A DNA stretch of 64,000 bases, from contig JABSQV010000017.1 of NCBI GenBank assembly GCA_013215565.1, positions 1-64,000 on the forward strand, written 5' to 3'. Below, piece by piece: positions 11,201-21,156 of this stretch. How positions within the stretch are numbered: position 1 is the first letter of the stretch; the number at the start of each line of letters is the position of its first letter. Both the position numbers and the translations under genes were made by a program. The DNA comes from Myxococcales bacterium (GTDB lineage Bacteria; Myxococcota_A; UBA9160; SZUA-336). The notes beneath the pieces are model-generated. The model did no database searches and was not told the DNA's origin. It worked only from the letters and a program-made list of their open reading frames with translations.

Positions 11201-11513
11201 CCAGGCGCTGGCCCTAGCCGCGGGTGTTCGCCTACGGCCGATCCTGATGACGGCCGGAACCACGGTGCTCGGCATGCTGCCCCTCGCACTCGGCCTCGGA
11301 CGCGGCTCGCACGTGTTCCAGGCGCTGGCCGCAGCCGTCGCGGGCGGCGTCACGACCTCGACGCTCCTCACACTCGTGGTCGTGCCCTGCGCCTACGACT
11401 TCGTCGACCGGTTCGCCGGCCACCTGCGCCGTGGCGTGTCGAAACTCGGACTCGAGATCGATGATCCCTATGCCGGCAGCCCGGAGGTGCACCCGCCCGC
11501 GCGCGCGATGTAG
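8244..11513 (+). CDS. RND-superfamily efflux transporter permease with membrane insertion
   Basis: This is the proton-driven inner-membrane component of the tripartite pump. The GTG start overlaps the adaptor stop (GTGA). The 1089-residue protein shows the duplicated RND architecture: TM1 at residues ~10-30, porter domain, TM2-TM6, TM7, second porter domain, TM8-TM12. The TM4 motif is GIGMLVDNSVVVTEN (Asp-Asn instead of the Asp-Asp of AcrB) and TM10 carries AGIVVNNAIVFVDY (Asn where AcrB has its key Lys), a combination known in many non-AcrB RND pumps. Between TM2 and the usual PATLIVSLAIP segment there is an extra stretch of about 51 residues (358-408) with two strongly hydrophobic segments, which accounts for the excess length. 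The substrate is unknown. Confidence 0.95.
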   Translation: MNLTEFSVRHPVSISMLIVILVTLGFVSMSGLPVEMFPEIDFPIISIATEYEGVAPQEIEERVTRPIEQAVAAVEDVKSVRSRTTEGLSLVFIEFYWGADTDLLRIDVREKLDSIRGALPEDIDDPIVAKRGFGSDPQAIRVAVSSEYLPLTEVRRLAEDILKPRLESIEEVATIDVVGGREREIQVNVIQRQLGSHRLTLDDVIATLRRENLNHPGGRFERGHYEVLLRTVGKFRSVAAISNLPIANREGAVVTIADIAEVKDTFREVRSLSRYNGLETVELAVLKEAQGNALAISDAVRERIVELEREFPQLRIGVAFDSSPFIRDAVINVRENATWGGFFAILVLWPFLSRRRWGVFLAIAASGAALLGIDVLLGTAGEGLSSLLLLAALAVGGLLVSLLWTSSPATLIVSLAIPISIVSTFILIKFAEISLNVISLGGLGLGIGMLVDNSVVVTENIARHLAIGKNSRRAAIEGTSEVSLAIVVSTLTTLAVFLPIAWVEGIAREIFNDLSLTVTFSLSTSLLVSLTIVPMLASKFLRAETSQELDHDPTPEEEIGALHRPQLRLRDALLWILAKRRRISTVLGASALLFLLAMVGLALHPKGFFPSMDRDTFALSLEAPKGASFAFVNSMVERVETIVRQDPDVQDTFVSVRPEKTIVGVTLHKIRTRHSQDVQSDLRAALADIPDATILVYNFSSSGSGRPVDVEILGHDRERLAALGGLIKSQLEAVDGVLDIQSSAEEGRPELRIEIDRLRAADFGLSVRDVADAVETAMEGRIAGQYTDQDAEMDIRVQYDPERRRAMASLENIGLRTPDGVPAVLREVARLRTDRGPIEIERLDQRRMVHVDAEKDRDVAITEIATALGRRLADIPFPAGYLWRFSGEEERRAEAFGGLAIALAIAICLVYMIMAALFESLVQPFVIMLTLPLGLIGIYLGLALFNHELTVPAYIGIIMLAGIVVNNAIVFVDYANRLRRRGLDRDQALALAAGVRLRPILMTAGTTVLGMLPLALGLGRGSHVFQALAAAVAGGVTTSTLLTLVVVPCAYDFVDRFAGHLRRGVSKLGLEIDDPYAGSPEVHPPARAM

Positions 11514-11560
11514 ACTCGGCAGAGACGCGGTGGCTGAGCGGCCGCCGCCGGGGGGCCGGG

Positions 11561-11980
11561 ATGTCTTCGAAACGCAGGCGGGACGAATCCGCAGGGTCGG
11601 CGGCCGCGCAACCCGAGTCCGATCGGCGGAGGCGGGGTAGCCCTGCGACGCTCGGGTCGTCGATTCAGATTCGCGGCGAGGTCACGGGCGACGAGGACTT
11701 GCTGATCGAGGGCCGGGTCGAAGGCCGGGTCGAACTCCGCCAGGGCGAACTGACCGTGGGCCTCGGCGGAACCGTCAGCGCTGCGATCTCGGCCCGGACC
11801 GTCACGATCCAGGGACAACTCGAGGGCGATGTGCTGGGAAGCGAGCGCGTCGAGATCGCGCGCACGGGACGTCTCCAGGGCGACATCGTCTGCGGAACGA
11901 TCGTCGTCCACGAGGGCGCCGAGATCCACGGATCCATCAGTACCAAGCCCGCCAGCGTGCGCGAGGCCGACGACTCCTGA
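11561..11980 (+). CDS. Bactofilin (DUF583) cytoskeletal protein
   Basis: Bactofilins polymerise without nucleotide into filaments that position wall enzymes or other cell-envelope machinery. The 139-residue protein has a disordered basic N-terminus (residues 1-27), then a right-handed beta-helix domain with short repeats of the type IRGEVTGDEDLLIEGRVEGRVEL...GTVSAAISARTVTIQGQLEGDVLGSERVEIARTGRLQGDIVCGTIVVHEGAEIHGSIS, and a short acidic tail. It lies 47 bases after the RND gene on the same strand and may be read through from the pump operon. It is convergent with secF. Confidence 0.93.
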   Translation: MSSKRRRDESAGSAAAQPESDRRRRGSPATLGSSIQIRGEVTGDEDLLIEGRVEGRVELRQGELTVGLGGTVSAAISARTVTIQGQLEGDVLGSERVEIARTGRLQGDIVCGTIVVHEGAEIHGSISTKPASVREADDS

Positions 11981-12106
11981 GCTGCCGGGCTTGCTCCAGC
12001 CGCAATCCGGCCGCCAAAACGCCGGCGGATCTGGACGGACGGACGCCCTCCGGGGCCGCGACTTCGCGCCAACCGCCGATCGCTGGCCTCGCGAACGCGG
12101 TCCCGG

Positions 12107-13033
12107 CTAGGCCTGCTGGGCCGTGTGGAAGCCACGCTGCTCCAGAAAGATCAGGAGTGCACTGGCCACGTAGATCGTCGAATAGGTCCCGATCACGATC
12201 CCGAGCAGCAGTGCGAGCGCGAAATCACGCAGCACCGGCCCCCCGAGCAGCACCAGCGCCACCACGACCAGCAGCGTCGTCAGAGAGGTCAGCAGCGTCC
12301 GCGAGAGCGTCTGGTTGATGCTCTGGTTGACGACGTCCGCGATGTGCGTCGCGCCCCGGAGTTCCAGGTTCTCGCGCACGCGATCGTAGATCACGATGGT
12401 GTCGTTCAGCGAGTAGCCGATCACGACCAGCAACGCCGCCAGCACCTGAAGATTGAACTCCAGTCCGATCGCCACGAATACGCCCGCGGTGATCACGACG
12501 TCGTGAATCAGGGCGACCACCGCCCCGGGGGCGAATCGCAGGTCGAAGCGGAACCAGATGTAGAGCAGGATCAGGACCCACGAGAGCATCAGGGCCCAGA
12601 GTCCGTTCCAGCGAAGCTCCGCTCCGATCCTCGGCCCGACCGACTCCAGTCGCTCCCGCAGCACGGGTGCACCCAGGGCCTCGGCGAGCGCAGACGTGAT
12701 TCGCAGTTCCAGATCGGGGCTCTCCTCCTTGGAGAGCGGGATATTGATCATGAACATCCGCTTCTCGACCGAATCGTAGCGATAGATCACGGCATCGGCG
12801 TATCCGGGACCGAGGGCCGTCACCACCGTGCGCAGGTCGCCCTCGTCGACCGGGCCCGCGGCATCGGCCACCGAGACCTGCAGGGCGGGTCCTCCGGCGA
12901 AGTCGATCCCGAGTTGGAAACCCCGAACCCCCATCAGCAGTACGGATCCAGCAAACAGCACGGCCGAGACGATCGCGCAGATCCGCGACTGCCCGATGAA
13001 ATCGATCTTGGTTTCGTGGGGAATTAGTCGCAT
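12107..13033 (-). CDS. secF: Protein translocase subunit SecF
   Basis: SecF works with SecD to drive late steps of Sec-dependent export using the proton gradient. The 308-residue protein has the expected six membrane segments: TM1 (ICAIVSAVLFAGSVLLMGV, after the characteristic INLIPHETKIDF-type leader), the periplasmic P1 domain (residues ~45-135), and TM2-TM6 including FRFDLRFAPGAVVALIHDVVITAG and VIGYSLNDTIVIYDRVREN, which holds the conserved TM4 Asp. It starts where secD stops (1-base overlap) and forms yajC-secD-secF. It is convergent with the bactofilin gene, 126 bases away. Confidence 0.97.
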   Translation of the reverse strand: MRLIPHETKIDFIGQSRICAIVSAVLFAGSVLLMGVRGFQLGIDFAGGPALQVSVADAAGPVDEGDLRTVVTALGPGYADAVIYRYDSVEKRMFMINIPLSKEESPDLELRITSALAEALGAPVLRERLESVGPRIGAELRWNGLWALMLSWVLILLYIWFRFDLRFAPGAVVALIHDVVITAGVFVAIGLEFNLQVLAALLVVIGYSLNDTIVIYDRVRENLELRGATHIADVVNQSINQTLSRTLLTSLTTLLVVVALVLLGGPVLRDFALALLLGIVIGTYSTIYVASALLIFLEQRGFHTAQQA

Positions 13034-14595
13034 CAGATCTTGACTGCCTGTATGCCGCGCTCACTCATCAGGTCGATGAGGAGTCGGGTCACCACGAGTG
13101 CACAGAAGACGCTCGAAAGGATCCCCACGGAGAGTGTGACCGCGAAGCCCTTGATGGGTCCGCTCCCGAACTGGAACAGCACCAGTGCCGTCAACAGCGT
13201 CGTGACGTTGGCATCCAGAATCGTGAGCCTGGATCTCTTGAAGCCGATTTGGATCGCATTGCGCGAGCTCTTGCCTCCACGTAACTCTTCCCGGATGCGT
13301 TCGAAGATGATCACGTTCGCATCCACGGCCATGCCGACCGTGAGCACCAATCCCGCCATGCCCGGCAGGGTGAGCGTCGCCTGGACCAGACCCATCACTC
13401 CCAGGATCAGGACCAGGTTCAAGCCGAGGACCAGATTCGCGAGCACGCCCGCCGTCCGGTAGTAGAGGATCATGAACAACACCACGACCAACCCGGCCAC
13501 CAGAATCGACATGATTCCGCGCTCGATCGAGTCGCGCCCCAGCGCCGGTCCCACGGCTCGCTCCTCCTCGATCTCGAGCGGGACCGGAAGCGCGCCGGAG
13601 CGAAGACGCACGGAGAGGTCCGCGGCCTCCTGTTGCGTGAAGTTGCCCTCGATCTGACCGCGGCGCCCGATCCGGCTCTGGATCACGGGCGCCGTCACGA
13701 CTTCGCCGTCGATGATCGCGGCCAGGCGATCGCCGATGTGGTTTCCGGTGAATTCGCGGAAGATCCGGGTTCCCTCGGAATCCCACTCGAAGGTCACGAT
13801 CGGCCGGTTGCGACGATCGAAGCTGAGTCGCGAATCGACGAGCATGGAACCGGTGAGTTCGGCCCGCCCGGGAACCAGCAGCGCTTCTGAAACCCCGCCA
13901 TCGGCGTTCCGGACCACGACGATCTCACGGTCTTCCGGGAGACCGCCGGGATATCGGTCACCGAGCAGGGCTTCGTTCGCGGCGGCATCTTCGACGATCT
14001 TGAATTCGAGAAAGGTGGTCTTGGCCAGAATGCTGGCGGCCTGCGCCGGATTTACGTTGCCCGGCATCTGCACCAGGATCCGTTCGTCCCCCTGGGGCGC
14101 AATCACGGGCTCGCTGACCCCGAGGCTGTCGATGCGCCGACGGAGGACGTCGAGCGCCTGCGCCACGCCGAGCGAGATGATCTGCTTGTAGCGCACACTC
14201 GAAACTTCGATCAGCAGCGATTCGCCCCGATCCTCGATGTCCAGATTCTCATCGTCCAGGTAGCCGCGGACCCGCGCCAGAGTCGCCGGATCGGCCCTCA
14301 GCTCCAGCTGGTTCTCGGCATTGATCTGGAGTTCTGCGGCCGGGAGCTGCTCGTCGCTCAGGAAGCCCTGAATGCTGCGTCCGATCTGGTCCATTTCCTG
14401 ACGAACGCGCGTCGGCGAGTCGATCCGGAGCAGCCAGTGAATTCCGCCCTGTAGATCGAGCCCCAGATTGATGCCCCCATCGGGGATGAAGGCGTTCTCG
14501 GCCTGCTGCTCGGCTGAGAAGAAACTCGGCAACGCGAGCAGCGCTCCAAGCAAGAGGACCACCGATACCCAGACGACTCGGGCTCTCAGACTCAC
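13033..14595 (-). CDS. secD: Protein translocase subunit SecD
   Basis: SecD is an RND-related accessory of the SecYEG channel. The 520-residue product has TM1 near residues 7-26, the signature LGLDLQGGIHWLLRID, the large periplasmic P1 domain (residues ~60-340), and five C-terminal membrane segments containing the conserved motifs VLGLNLVLILGVMGLVQATLTLPGMAGLVLTVGMAVDANVIIFERIREELR. The Asp in GMAVDANVIIFERI is the proposed proton carrier. The start overlaps the yajC stop by 4 bases. Confidence 0.97.
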   Translation of the reverse strand: MSLRARVVWVSVVLLLGALLALPSFFSAEQQAENAFIPDGGINLGLDLQGGIHWLLRIDSPTRVRQEMDQIGRSIQGFLSDEQLPAAELQINAENQLELRADPATLARVRGYLDDENLDIEDRGESLLIEVSSVRYKQIISLGVAQALDVLRRRIDSLGVSEPVIAPQGDERILVQMPGNVNPAQAASILAKTTFLEFKIVEDAAANEALLGDRYPGGLPEDREIVVVRNADGGVSEALLVPGRAELTGSMLVDSRLSFDRRNRPIVTFEWDSEGTRIFREFTGNHIGDRLAAIIDGEVVTAPVIQSRIGRRGQIEGNFTQQEAADLSVRLRSGALPVPLEIEEERAVGPALGRDSIERGIMSILVAGLVVVLFMILYYRTAGVLANLVLGLNLVLILGVMGLVQATLTLPGMAGLVLTVGMAVDANVIIFERIREELRGGKSSRNAIQIGFKRSRLTILDANVTTLLTALVLFQFGSGPIKGFAVTLSVGILSSVFCALVVTRLLIDLMSERGIQAVKI

Positions 14596-14957
14596 GCGCT
14601 CTTCCCCCGCTTCTGATCCGGCTTCTCCGGCGCGTCTCCGGACTGGACCGTCGCTGCCACCTTTGAGCGGCTGAACTTGACCCGAACGCGGTCGGCAATC
14701 TCGAGCGTGACGACGTCTTCCGCGACCCCGGTCACACGTCCGTACATCCCCCCCTCCGTCACGACCGAGTCGCCTTTGGCGAGGGCACCCTGCAGTTGCT
14801 TAAGCCGATTCCGTTCCTTCTGCTGCGGCCGGATCACGAGGGCATACAGGATCAGCAGCATCGCCAGGAACGGCAGAATGAAGCCAAAGCCACCATCGGG
14901 CGCAGCCTCGCCATCCGGGGACGGGCCCATCTGCGCGACCTGGATCTCAGTGTTCAC
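14592..14957 (-). CDS. yajC: Sec translocon accessory protein YajC
   Basis: YajC is a small single-span membrane protein that associates with SecDF. The 121 residues show a short polar N-terminus, one membrane helix (GFGFILPFLAMLLILYALVI), and a conserved cytoplasmic part (RPQQKERNRLKQLQGALAKGDSVVTEGGMYGRVTGVAEDVVTLEIADRVRVKFSRSKVAATV). The charged tail is variable. It overlaps the SpoIID-like gene upstream by 11 bases and secD downstream by 4 bases. Confidence 0.96.
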   Translation of the reverse strand: MNTEIQVAQMGPSPDGEAAPDGGFGFILPFLAMLLILYALVIRPQQKERNRLKQLQGALAKGDSVVTEGGMYGRVTGVAEDVVTLEIADRVRVKFSRSKVAATVQSGDAPEKPDQKRGKSA

Positions 14958-15891
14958 GTGCTGAAGCTCCTTTGCCGGGCAGGCCGACCCCGACCTCTCG
15001 ATCGGCCGCCGGAGGCCCGAGCGAAACCAGACGGCTGCCCGGATAGTAGTGGTCCAGAATCTGGGGGTAACCCCAGTCGCGTTCGGCCAGGGAGCGGGCC
15101 CCCCACTGCGACAGGCCGACTCCGTGTCCGGCTCCGCTTCCGAGGAAGCGCACGAGTCCCGGCGCCTGCCGGACCTCGAACAGGCTGCTTCGAATCGCCC
15201 GTCCTCCGAGCAGGCCCCTGAGTTCTCGGCCCGAGAGCACCGCCTCCCCGGCCTCCAGGCGCTTCACGCGCCCGCTTCGGCTCCGCTCCAGAACCCGTAC
15301 CCGGGCCACCGTCCCAGTCGCGTAGCCGGCGGACTGGAGCGCATCGGCCAGGTCACGCAGGGGGATCTCGTAGCTCCAGAAGAAGTCCGGGGCATTGTCG
15401 TCCATTCCCTCCACCGGACGCAGGTACGGCACCGGCGTACCCCAGACCTCCTCCGCGGAGGCCGTCCGGCCGCCGGCAGACGCGTGAAACGCCGCCAGCA
15501 GCGGTTGCCCCCGGTACACGAGGACCTGGCCGCGGGTATCCCGAACCGCCCGGCGGATCGAGCCCGAGACCTCCCCCCGCACGTAGCGCTGGGAAATGAC
15601 CGAATCCTCCACATCGAAGGGGTCCCCGGCACTGCGACGTCGGTCGCGCTCATGCAAGGCATAGGTCCGGGCCACGACCGCCTGAGCCCGCAGGCTCTCA
15701 CGCGGCCAGGAAGCGTACACCTCGGCGGCGACGGCACCGAGCACGTAGGCCTCGAGCGACACAGCCTGGATGCCCTCGGCGGTACGCACCCGCACCAGGT
15801 GGTCGGGACGCGCCCCCCACCCGGCGCCCGGCAGCACCGCGCCCAGGATCAGGGCGAGCCCGATCCCCGCGTAGCTCGCCCGCGCTCGCAC
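14947..15891 (-). CDS. SpoIID/LytB domain protein, exported
   Basis: SpoIID-type proteins bind or cleave denuded peptidoglycan glycan strands. After a signal peptide (YAGIGLALILGAVLPGAGWG) the protein contains the SpoIID core: VSLEAYVLGAVAAEVYASWPRESLRAQAVVARTYALHE, then AFHASAGGRTASAEEVWGTPVPYLRPV and the C-terminal FLGSGAGHGVGLSQWGARSLAERDWGYPQILDHYYPG. These are the family hallmarks. The ORF track start (15933) is a TTG without a ribosome-binding site; a GTG at 15891, 10 bases after GGAGG, is more plausible and leaves a proper signal peptide. This organism shows no other sporulation gene here, so a wall-remodelling role is likelier. Confidence 0.88.
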   Translation of the reverse strand: MRARASYAGIGLALILGAVLPGAGWGARPDHLVRVRTAEGIQAVSLEAYVLGAVAAEVYASWPRESLRAQAVVARTYALHERDRRRSAGDPFDVEDSVISQRYVRGEVSGSIRRAVRDTRGQVLVYRGQPLLAAFHASAGGRTASAEEVWGTPVPYLRPVEGMDDNAPDFFWSYEIPLRDLADALQSAGYATGTVARVRVLERSRSGRVKRLEAGEAVLSGRELRGLLGGRAIRSSLFEVRQAPGLVRFLGSGAGHGVGLSQWGARSLAERDWGYPQILDHYYPGSRLVSLGPPAADREVGVGLPGKGASAREH

Positions 15892-15966
15892 CGACCTCAC
15901 CCCTCCCCTTTCCAGGCGCGGGAGTAGTCGCAAAGATCCCGTGGAACGTCAAGAAGTTAGGCCCGA

Positions 15967-17430
<1,464 letters not shown>

Positions 17431-17449
17431 CGACGTCTCCTCGGCAACG

Positions 17450-18613
17450 CTACAGACCGAGGTCTCGACGCAGGTCCTGGGCCTTCGAGGTCAGCTCCCA
17501 CAAGAAATCCGGATCCGGGCGGCCGAAGTGCCCGTGGACGGCGGTCTTGCGGTAGATCGGCCGCCTGAGATCGAGCGCGTCGACGATCCCCTTCGGGCTC
17601 AGGTCGAAGCGCTTGATGATCGCCCGGATCATCCGCTCTTCCGAGACCCGCCCGGTGCCGAAGGACTCCACCAGGATCGAGGTCGGCTCGGCGACCCCGA
17701 TCGCATAGGAAAGCTGAACCTCGAGCCGGGTCGCAGCGCCCGCGGCCACCAGATTCTTGGCGACCCAGCGAGCCGCGTACGCGGCTGACCGGTCCACCTT
17801 GGTCGGATCCTTGCCGGAAAAGGCTCCCCCGCCGTGACGACTCATGCCACCGTAGGTGTCCACGATGATCTTTCGGCCCGTGAGACCCGTATCGGCCGCG
17901 GGCCCGCCCTCGACGAAACGCCCGGTCGGATTTACGAGAAAGCGGGTCTCGGCATCGAGCAGCGACTCCGGAAGGATCGGCCGGATCAGCTGCTCGGATA
18001 CATCGTTCTTGAGCTGTTCCCAGCCGATCCCGTCACGGTGCTGAGTGGAGAGAACGACGCTATCGATCCGGACGGGCTCGTGACCTTCGTACTCAATCGT
18101 CACCTGCGATTTTGCATCCGGGCCGAGATAGTCGAGCTGGCCCGACTCCCGGAGCGCCGCCTGCGCCTGCATCAACTGGTGCGCGAGCGAGATCGGGAGC
18201 GGCATCAATTCTTCGGTTTCGGAGCACGCGAACCCGAACATCATGCCCTGGTCGCCCGCACCCTGCTCTTTGTACAGGCCCTCGCCCTCTGACACCCCCT
18301 GGGAGATGTCGCGCGACTGGCCCTCGATCGCGACCAGGACCCCGCAGGAAGCCCCGTCCAGACCGAGCCGCGAATCGTCGTACCCGCAGTCGAGCGCGGT
18401 CTCGCGCACCAGCCGGGGGATGTCCACGTAGCCGTCACATGTGATCTCGCCAGCCACGACCACGAATCCGGTCTTGACCAGCGTCTCGCAGGCGACGCGG
18501 CTCTCGGGGTCCACCACGATGCAGCCGTCCAGGACCGCATCCGAGATCTGGTCCGCAAGCTTGTCCGGATGGCCCATCGAGACCGATTCGGACGTAAATT
18601 GAGAGCGAGGCAT
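17450..18613 (-). CDS. metK: S-adenosylmethionine synthetase
   Basis: MetK makes S-adenosylmethionine from methionine and ATP. The 387-residue protein has the N-terminal [25 protein letters not shown], the methionine/ATP loop [24 protein letters not shown] and the P-loop-like [19 protein letters not shown], in the right order and at normal length. It is followed directly by ahcY. The 49 bases between it and ptsI contain a short hairpin (TCAGG...CCTGA with an inner GCTG/CAGC) but no recognisable SAM riboswitch. Confidence 0.98.
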   Translation of the reverse strand: MPRSQFTSESVSMGHPDKLADQISDAVLDGCIVVDPESRVACETLVKTGFVVVAGEITCDGYVDIPRLVRETALDCGYDDSRLGLDGASCGVLVAIEGQSRDISQGVSEGEGLYKEQGAGDQGMMFGFACSETEELMPLPISLAHQLMQAQAALRESGQLDYLGPDAKSQVTIEYEGHEPVRIDSVVLSTQHRDGIGWEQLKNDVSEQLIRPILPESLLDAETRFLVNPTGRFVEGGPAADTGLTGRKIIVDTYGGMSRHGGGAFSGKDPTKVDRSAAYAARWVAKNLVAAGAATRLEVQLSYAIGVAEPTSILVESFGTGRVSEERMIRAIIKRFDLSPKGIVDALDLRRPIYRKTAVHGHFGRPDPDFLWELTSKAQDLRRDLGL

Positions 18614-18662
18614 GGGGGATCCCCTCAGAGCTCAGGTGCTGGATCAGCGAGCCTGAAGGATC

Positions 18663-20432
18663 CTACCCCGCCGGGAGCAGCCCCTCAAACTCCCTCGGAA
18701 AGCGCCGCATCATTCGAGCCTCGACGCGCCGGTGGATTTCGCGGGCGCCCCGGAGTTCGAAGAGCTCCCAGAGCAGGCCCCGGGCCTCCTTCAGCGTAGA
18801 GTCGCGGAGCATCTTCTTGAGCATCGGGATCGAGGAGGAGGTCATGGAAAGTTCGTCGAGGCCCAGTGCCATGAGCACCCAAATGAAGAGCGGGTCTCCG
18901 GCCATCTCTCCGCACATTCCAATCGAGATCCCGGCCCGCCGGGCGGCCTGGCTCACGCGTTGGACCAGCCTCAGGTTGGCGGGATGGAGGGGCTCGTAAA
19001 GATAGGCCACGTGCTCGTTGGCCCGGTCGACCGCGAGCGTGTACTGGAGCAGATCGTTCGTCCCGATCGAGAGAAAGTCGACCGAGGGGGCGATCAGGTC
19101 GGCGATCATGGCCGCGGCCGGGGTCTCGATCATGACCCCGACCTCGAGCTTGGGATCAAACGCTGTTCCCTCTGCCGAGAGTTCGGCGCGGACCCGCTCC
19201 AGTTCGGCCAGCGCAAAGTCGAGTTCGGCCAGCCCCGAGATCATTGGAAGCAGGAGCTTGAGCCTGCCGCACGCGCTCGCGCGGCAGAGCGCGCGGAGTT
19301 GGGTGCGAAAGATCTCGGGGTGCGCGATAGAGAAGCGCACCCCACGCAGGCCGAGCGCGGGGTTTGGCTCTTCCGGCAGCGAGAGGCCGGACGTGACCTT
19401 GTCGCCTCCGAGGTCGAGGGTCCGGACGACTGCGCCGTGAGGTGCGATGGCCTCGGCCAGCTTGCGGTATTCGGAGAACTGCTCCTCCTCGTCGGGCAGG
19501 TCACTCCGGTTCATGAACATGAACTCGGTTCGGTACAGGCCGATGCCCTGCGCCCCGTAGCGAAGCGCGCTCGGGATCTCCTCCATCAAGTCGACGTTCG
19601 CGAGCAGCCGAAGCTCGAAGCCGTCGCGCGTCTCTGCGGGCAGATGGACGTAGCGGAGCAACTGCTCGAGCAGCGCAGCCTGGTCGGCTCGGCGCTTTTC
19701 GTACTCGGCAATCGAGTCGGGTTCCGGATCGATCAGGACGCGGCCGCTGCGACCGTCCAGCACCACCGTCAGCCCGTCCGCGACGCTCCGCGCCAGGCCC
19801 ACCCCGGCTCCCACGACGGCCGGGATCTCGAGGCTCCGCGCAATGATGGCGACGTGGGAGGTGCGCGATCCCGCCTCCGTGACCAGGCCCGCGACGCGAC
19901 CTTCGGTGATCTGGGCCACGTCGGCGGGCGACAACTCCTCGGCCACGACCACCACGCCAACGGGCGCGTTCGCGAGTCCCTCGGGTTCCCGCCCCATCAG
20001 GGCCTCGAGGACGCGGCGGACGACGAGCCGGACGTCGCTCGAGCGCTCTCGAATGTACGGATCGGACACCGCCTGGAACATCTCCTCGATGCGCGCGAAC
20101 TGCCTCTGCAGGGCCCACTCCGCATTGCGGAACTCCTCGCGGATGCTGCGCTCGGTCCCGCTCAAGAGTGCACGGTCCTGGAGGAACAGGAACTGAGCCT
20201 CGAAGACCTCGCGGACAAGCCCGGACGGTTCGAGCCCGCTTCGAATCTCCTCCAGCCGGGCGCGCGTCTGCTCGAAGGCTGCGGCGAGGCGAGCGACCTC
20301 GGGCTCCACCTCGTCCGGCTCGAGCAGGAATTCGGGAATCACCAATCGCTCGCGGCGAAGGACGTAGGCGGGTCCGATCGCGATCCCCGAGGCGGCGGGC
20401 AGACCGACGAGTTCGCGCGCTTCGCGGCTCAC
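18663..20432 (-). CDS. ptsI: Phosphoenolpyruvate-protein phosphotransferase (PTS Enzyme I)
   Basis: Enzyme I takes the phosphate from phosphoenolpyruvate and passes it to HPr. I start it at the GTG at 20432, which overlaps the HPr stop (GTGA) and gives 589 residues; the 701-residue ORF in the track contains an out-of-frame extension through HPr. The active-site His lies in EAGSRTSHVAIIARSLEIPAVVG, the PEP-binding arginine blocks in GIGLYRTEFMFM and LGLRGVRFS, and the catalytic Cys in GISIGMCGEMAGDP. No EIIB or EIIC sugar permease is nearby, so the relay is probably regulatory. Confidence 0.96.
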   Translation of the reverse strand: MSREARELVGLPAASGIAIGPAYVLRRERLVIPEFLLEPDEVEPEVARLAAAFEQTRARLEEIRSGLEPSGLVREVFEAQFLFLQDRALLSGTERSIREEFRNAEWALQRQFARIEEMFQAVSDPYIRERSSDVRLVVRRVLEALMGREPEGLANAPVGVVVVAEELSPADVAQITEGRVAGLVTEAGSRTSHVAIIARSLEIPAVVGAGVGLARSVADGLTVVLDGRSGRVLIDPEPDSIAEYEKRRADQAALLEQLLRYVHLPAETRDGFELRLLANVDLMEEIPSALRYGAQGIGLYRTEFMFMNRSDLPDEEEQFSEYRKLAEAIAPHGAVVRTLDLGGDKVTSGLSLPEEPNPALGLRGVRFSIAHPEIFRTQLRALCRASACGRLKLLLPMISGLAELDFALAELERVRAELSAEGTAFDPKLEVGVMIETPAAAMIADLIAPSVDFLSIGTNDLLQYTLAVDRANEHVAYLYEPLHPANLRLVQRVSQAARRAGISIGMCGEMAGDPLFIWVLMALGLDELSMTSSSIPMLKKMLRDSTLKEARGLLWELFELRGAREIHRRVEARMMRRFPREFEGLLPAG

Positions 20433-20704
20433 CGATCCTCCCCGAAGCGATCCTCGATCAGCCCCGCCAGTGCAGTCGCGGCGCTGGACGCGTCCTCTCC
20501 TTCCGCGATCAACTGCACCGCAGTGCCCTTGGTCGCCGCGAGCGTGACCAGGGCGATGATGCTCTTGCCGTTCACTGAATCGCGCCCGACCGCGAGCGTG
20601 ACCTCGGCTGAGAAACGATCCGCGAGCTTCACGAATTCGGCCGCAGCCCGGAGGTGCAGGCCGAGGTCGTTCGCGATCACACACTCGACCTCGACGCGAT
20701 TCAA
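20429..20704 (-). CDS. ptsH: HPr phosphocarrier protein
   Basis: HPr relays phosphate from Enzyme I to EIIA proteins and can be phosphorylated on a serine by HprK. The true gene starts at the TTG at 20704, overlapping the EIIA stop (TTGA), which gives 91 residues (NRVEVECVIANDLGLHLRAAAEFVKLAD). The active-site His lies in GLHLRAA, a variant of the usual GLHARPA. The regulatory serine is in NGKSIIALVTLAATKG, so both phosphorylation sites are retained, in line with the linked hprK. The 167-residue ORF in the track is an artefact of reading upstream. Confidence 0.95.
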   Translation of the reverse strand: MNRVEVECVIANDLGLHLRAAAEFVKLADRFSAEVTLAVGRDSVNGKSIIALVTLAATKGTAVQLIAEGEDASSAATALAGLIEDRFGEDR

Positions 20705-21156
20705 GCGCTTTCCTCTTTGCTGCTTCCGCCATCGTCGGCACCGATTTCGCCCGAAGCCCGGCCGGCAAGCACGTCGCTCGCCACGGAAATATTCTTGCGC
20801 CCGTACTCGCAGGCGAGCTCGGCCAGAGAGTGAATCGAAGCGCCTTCTCGCGAGCGGGCGATCTTTACCAGCATCGGGAGATTCACGCCCGTCACGACCT
20901 CGATGCGGCCTTCCTCGAGAAACGAGAGACACAGATTCGACGGCGTACCCCCGAACATGTCGACCAACACCAGTACACCCTCGCCACTGTCGACCTCCCG
21001 AAGCGCCTTCTCGAGCCGCTCGCGCGTATCGCTGGAAGGCGTCACGGGATCCACGCCTACGGAGAGAAAGCCGTCGATCTCACCCAGAATCAGGTGCAGC
21101 GCGTTCAGAAGTTCGTCCCCCAGCCCGTAGTGCGTGACGATCAAGACCCCAATCAC
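20701..21156 (-). CDS. PTS EIIA component, mannose/sorbose family
   Basis: This is a soluble phosphoacceptor of the EIIA(Man) type. The 151-residue protein begins MIGVLIVTHYGLGDELLNAL, with the phosphorylatable His at residue 9, and has the family motifs GVLVLVDMFGGTPSN and VTGVNLPMLVKI. The C-terminal 20 residues are acidic and low-complexity. It starts with GTG overlapping the rapZ stop and ends overlapping the HPr start. With no EIIB, EIIC or EIID partner in the window it is likely to act as a regulatory phosphate receiver; its target is unknown. Confidence 0.93.
   Translation of the reverse strand: MIGVLIVTHYGLGDELLNALHLILGEIDGFLSVGVDPVTPSSDTRERLEKALREVDSGEGVLVLVDMFGGTPSNLCLSFLEEGRIEVVTGVNLPMLVKIARSREGASIHSLAELACEYGRKNISVASDVLAGRASGEIGADDGGSSKEESA

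Noticed and set aside
12006-12030. Bidirectional intrinsic terminator between the bactofilin gene and secF
   Set aside because: CCGCC/GGCGG gives only a 5-bp stem with an 8-base loop and no T-run on either side.
18614-18662. Possible SAM or SAH riboswitch before metK
   Set aside because: The 49-base gap has a small hairpin (TCAGG/CCTGA with an inner GCTG/CAGC) and the string CAGGCTCG, but lacks the rest of the SAH-riboswitch core and any SAM-II or SAM-I layout; the gap is also too short.
18732-21137. 801-residue plus-strand ORF
   Set aside because: It is the antisense shadow of ptsI, ptsH and the EIIA gene, which have clear family motifs; the long open frame is a product of high GC content.
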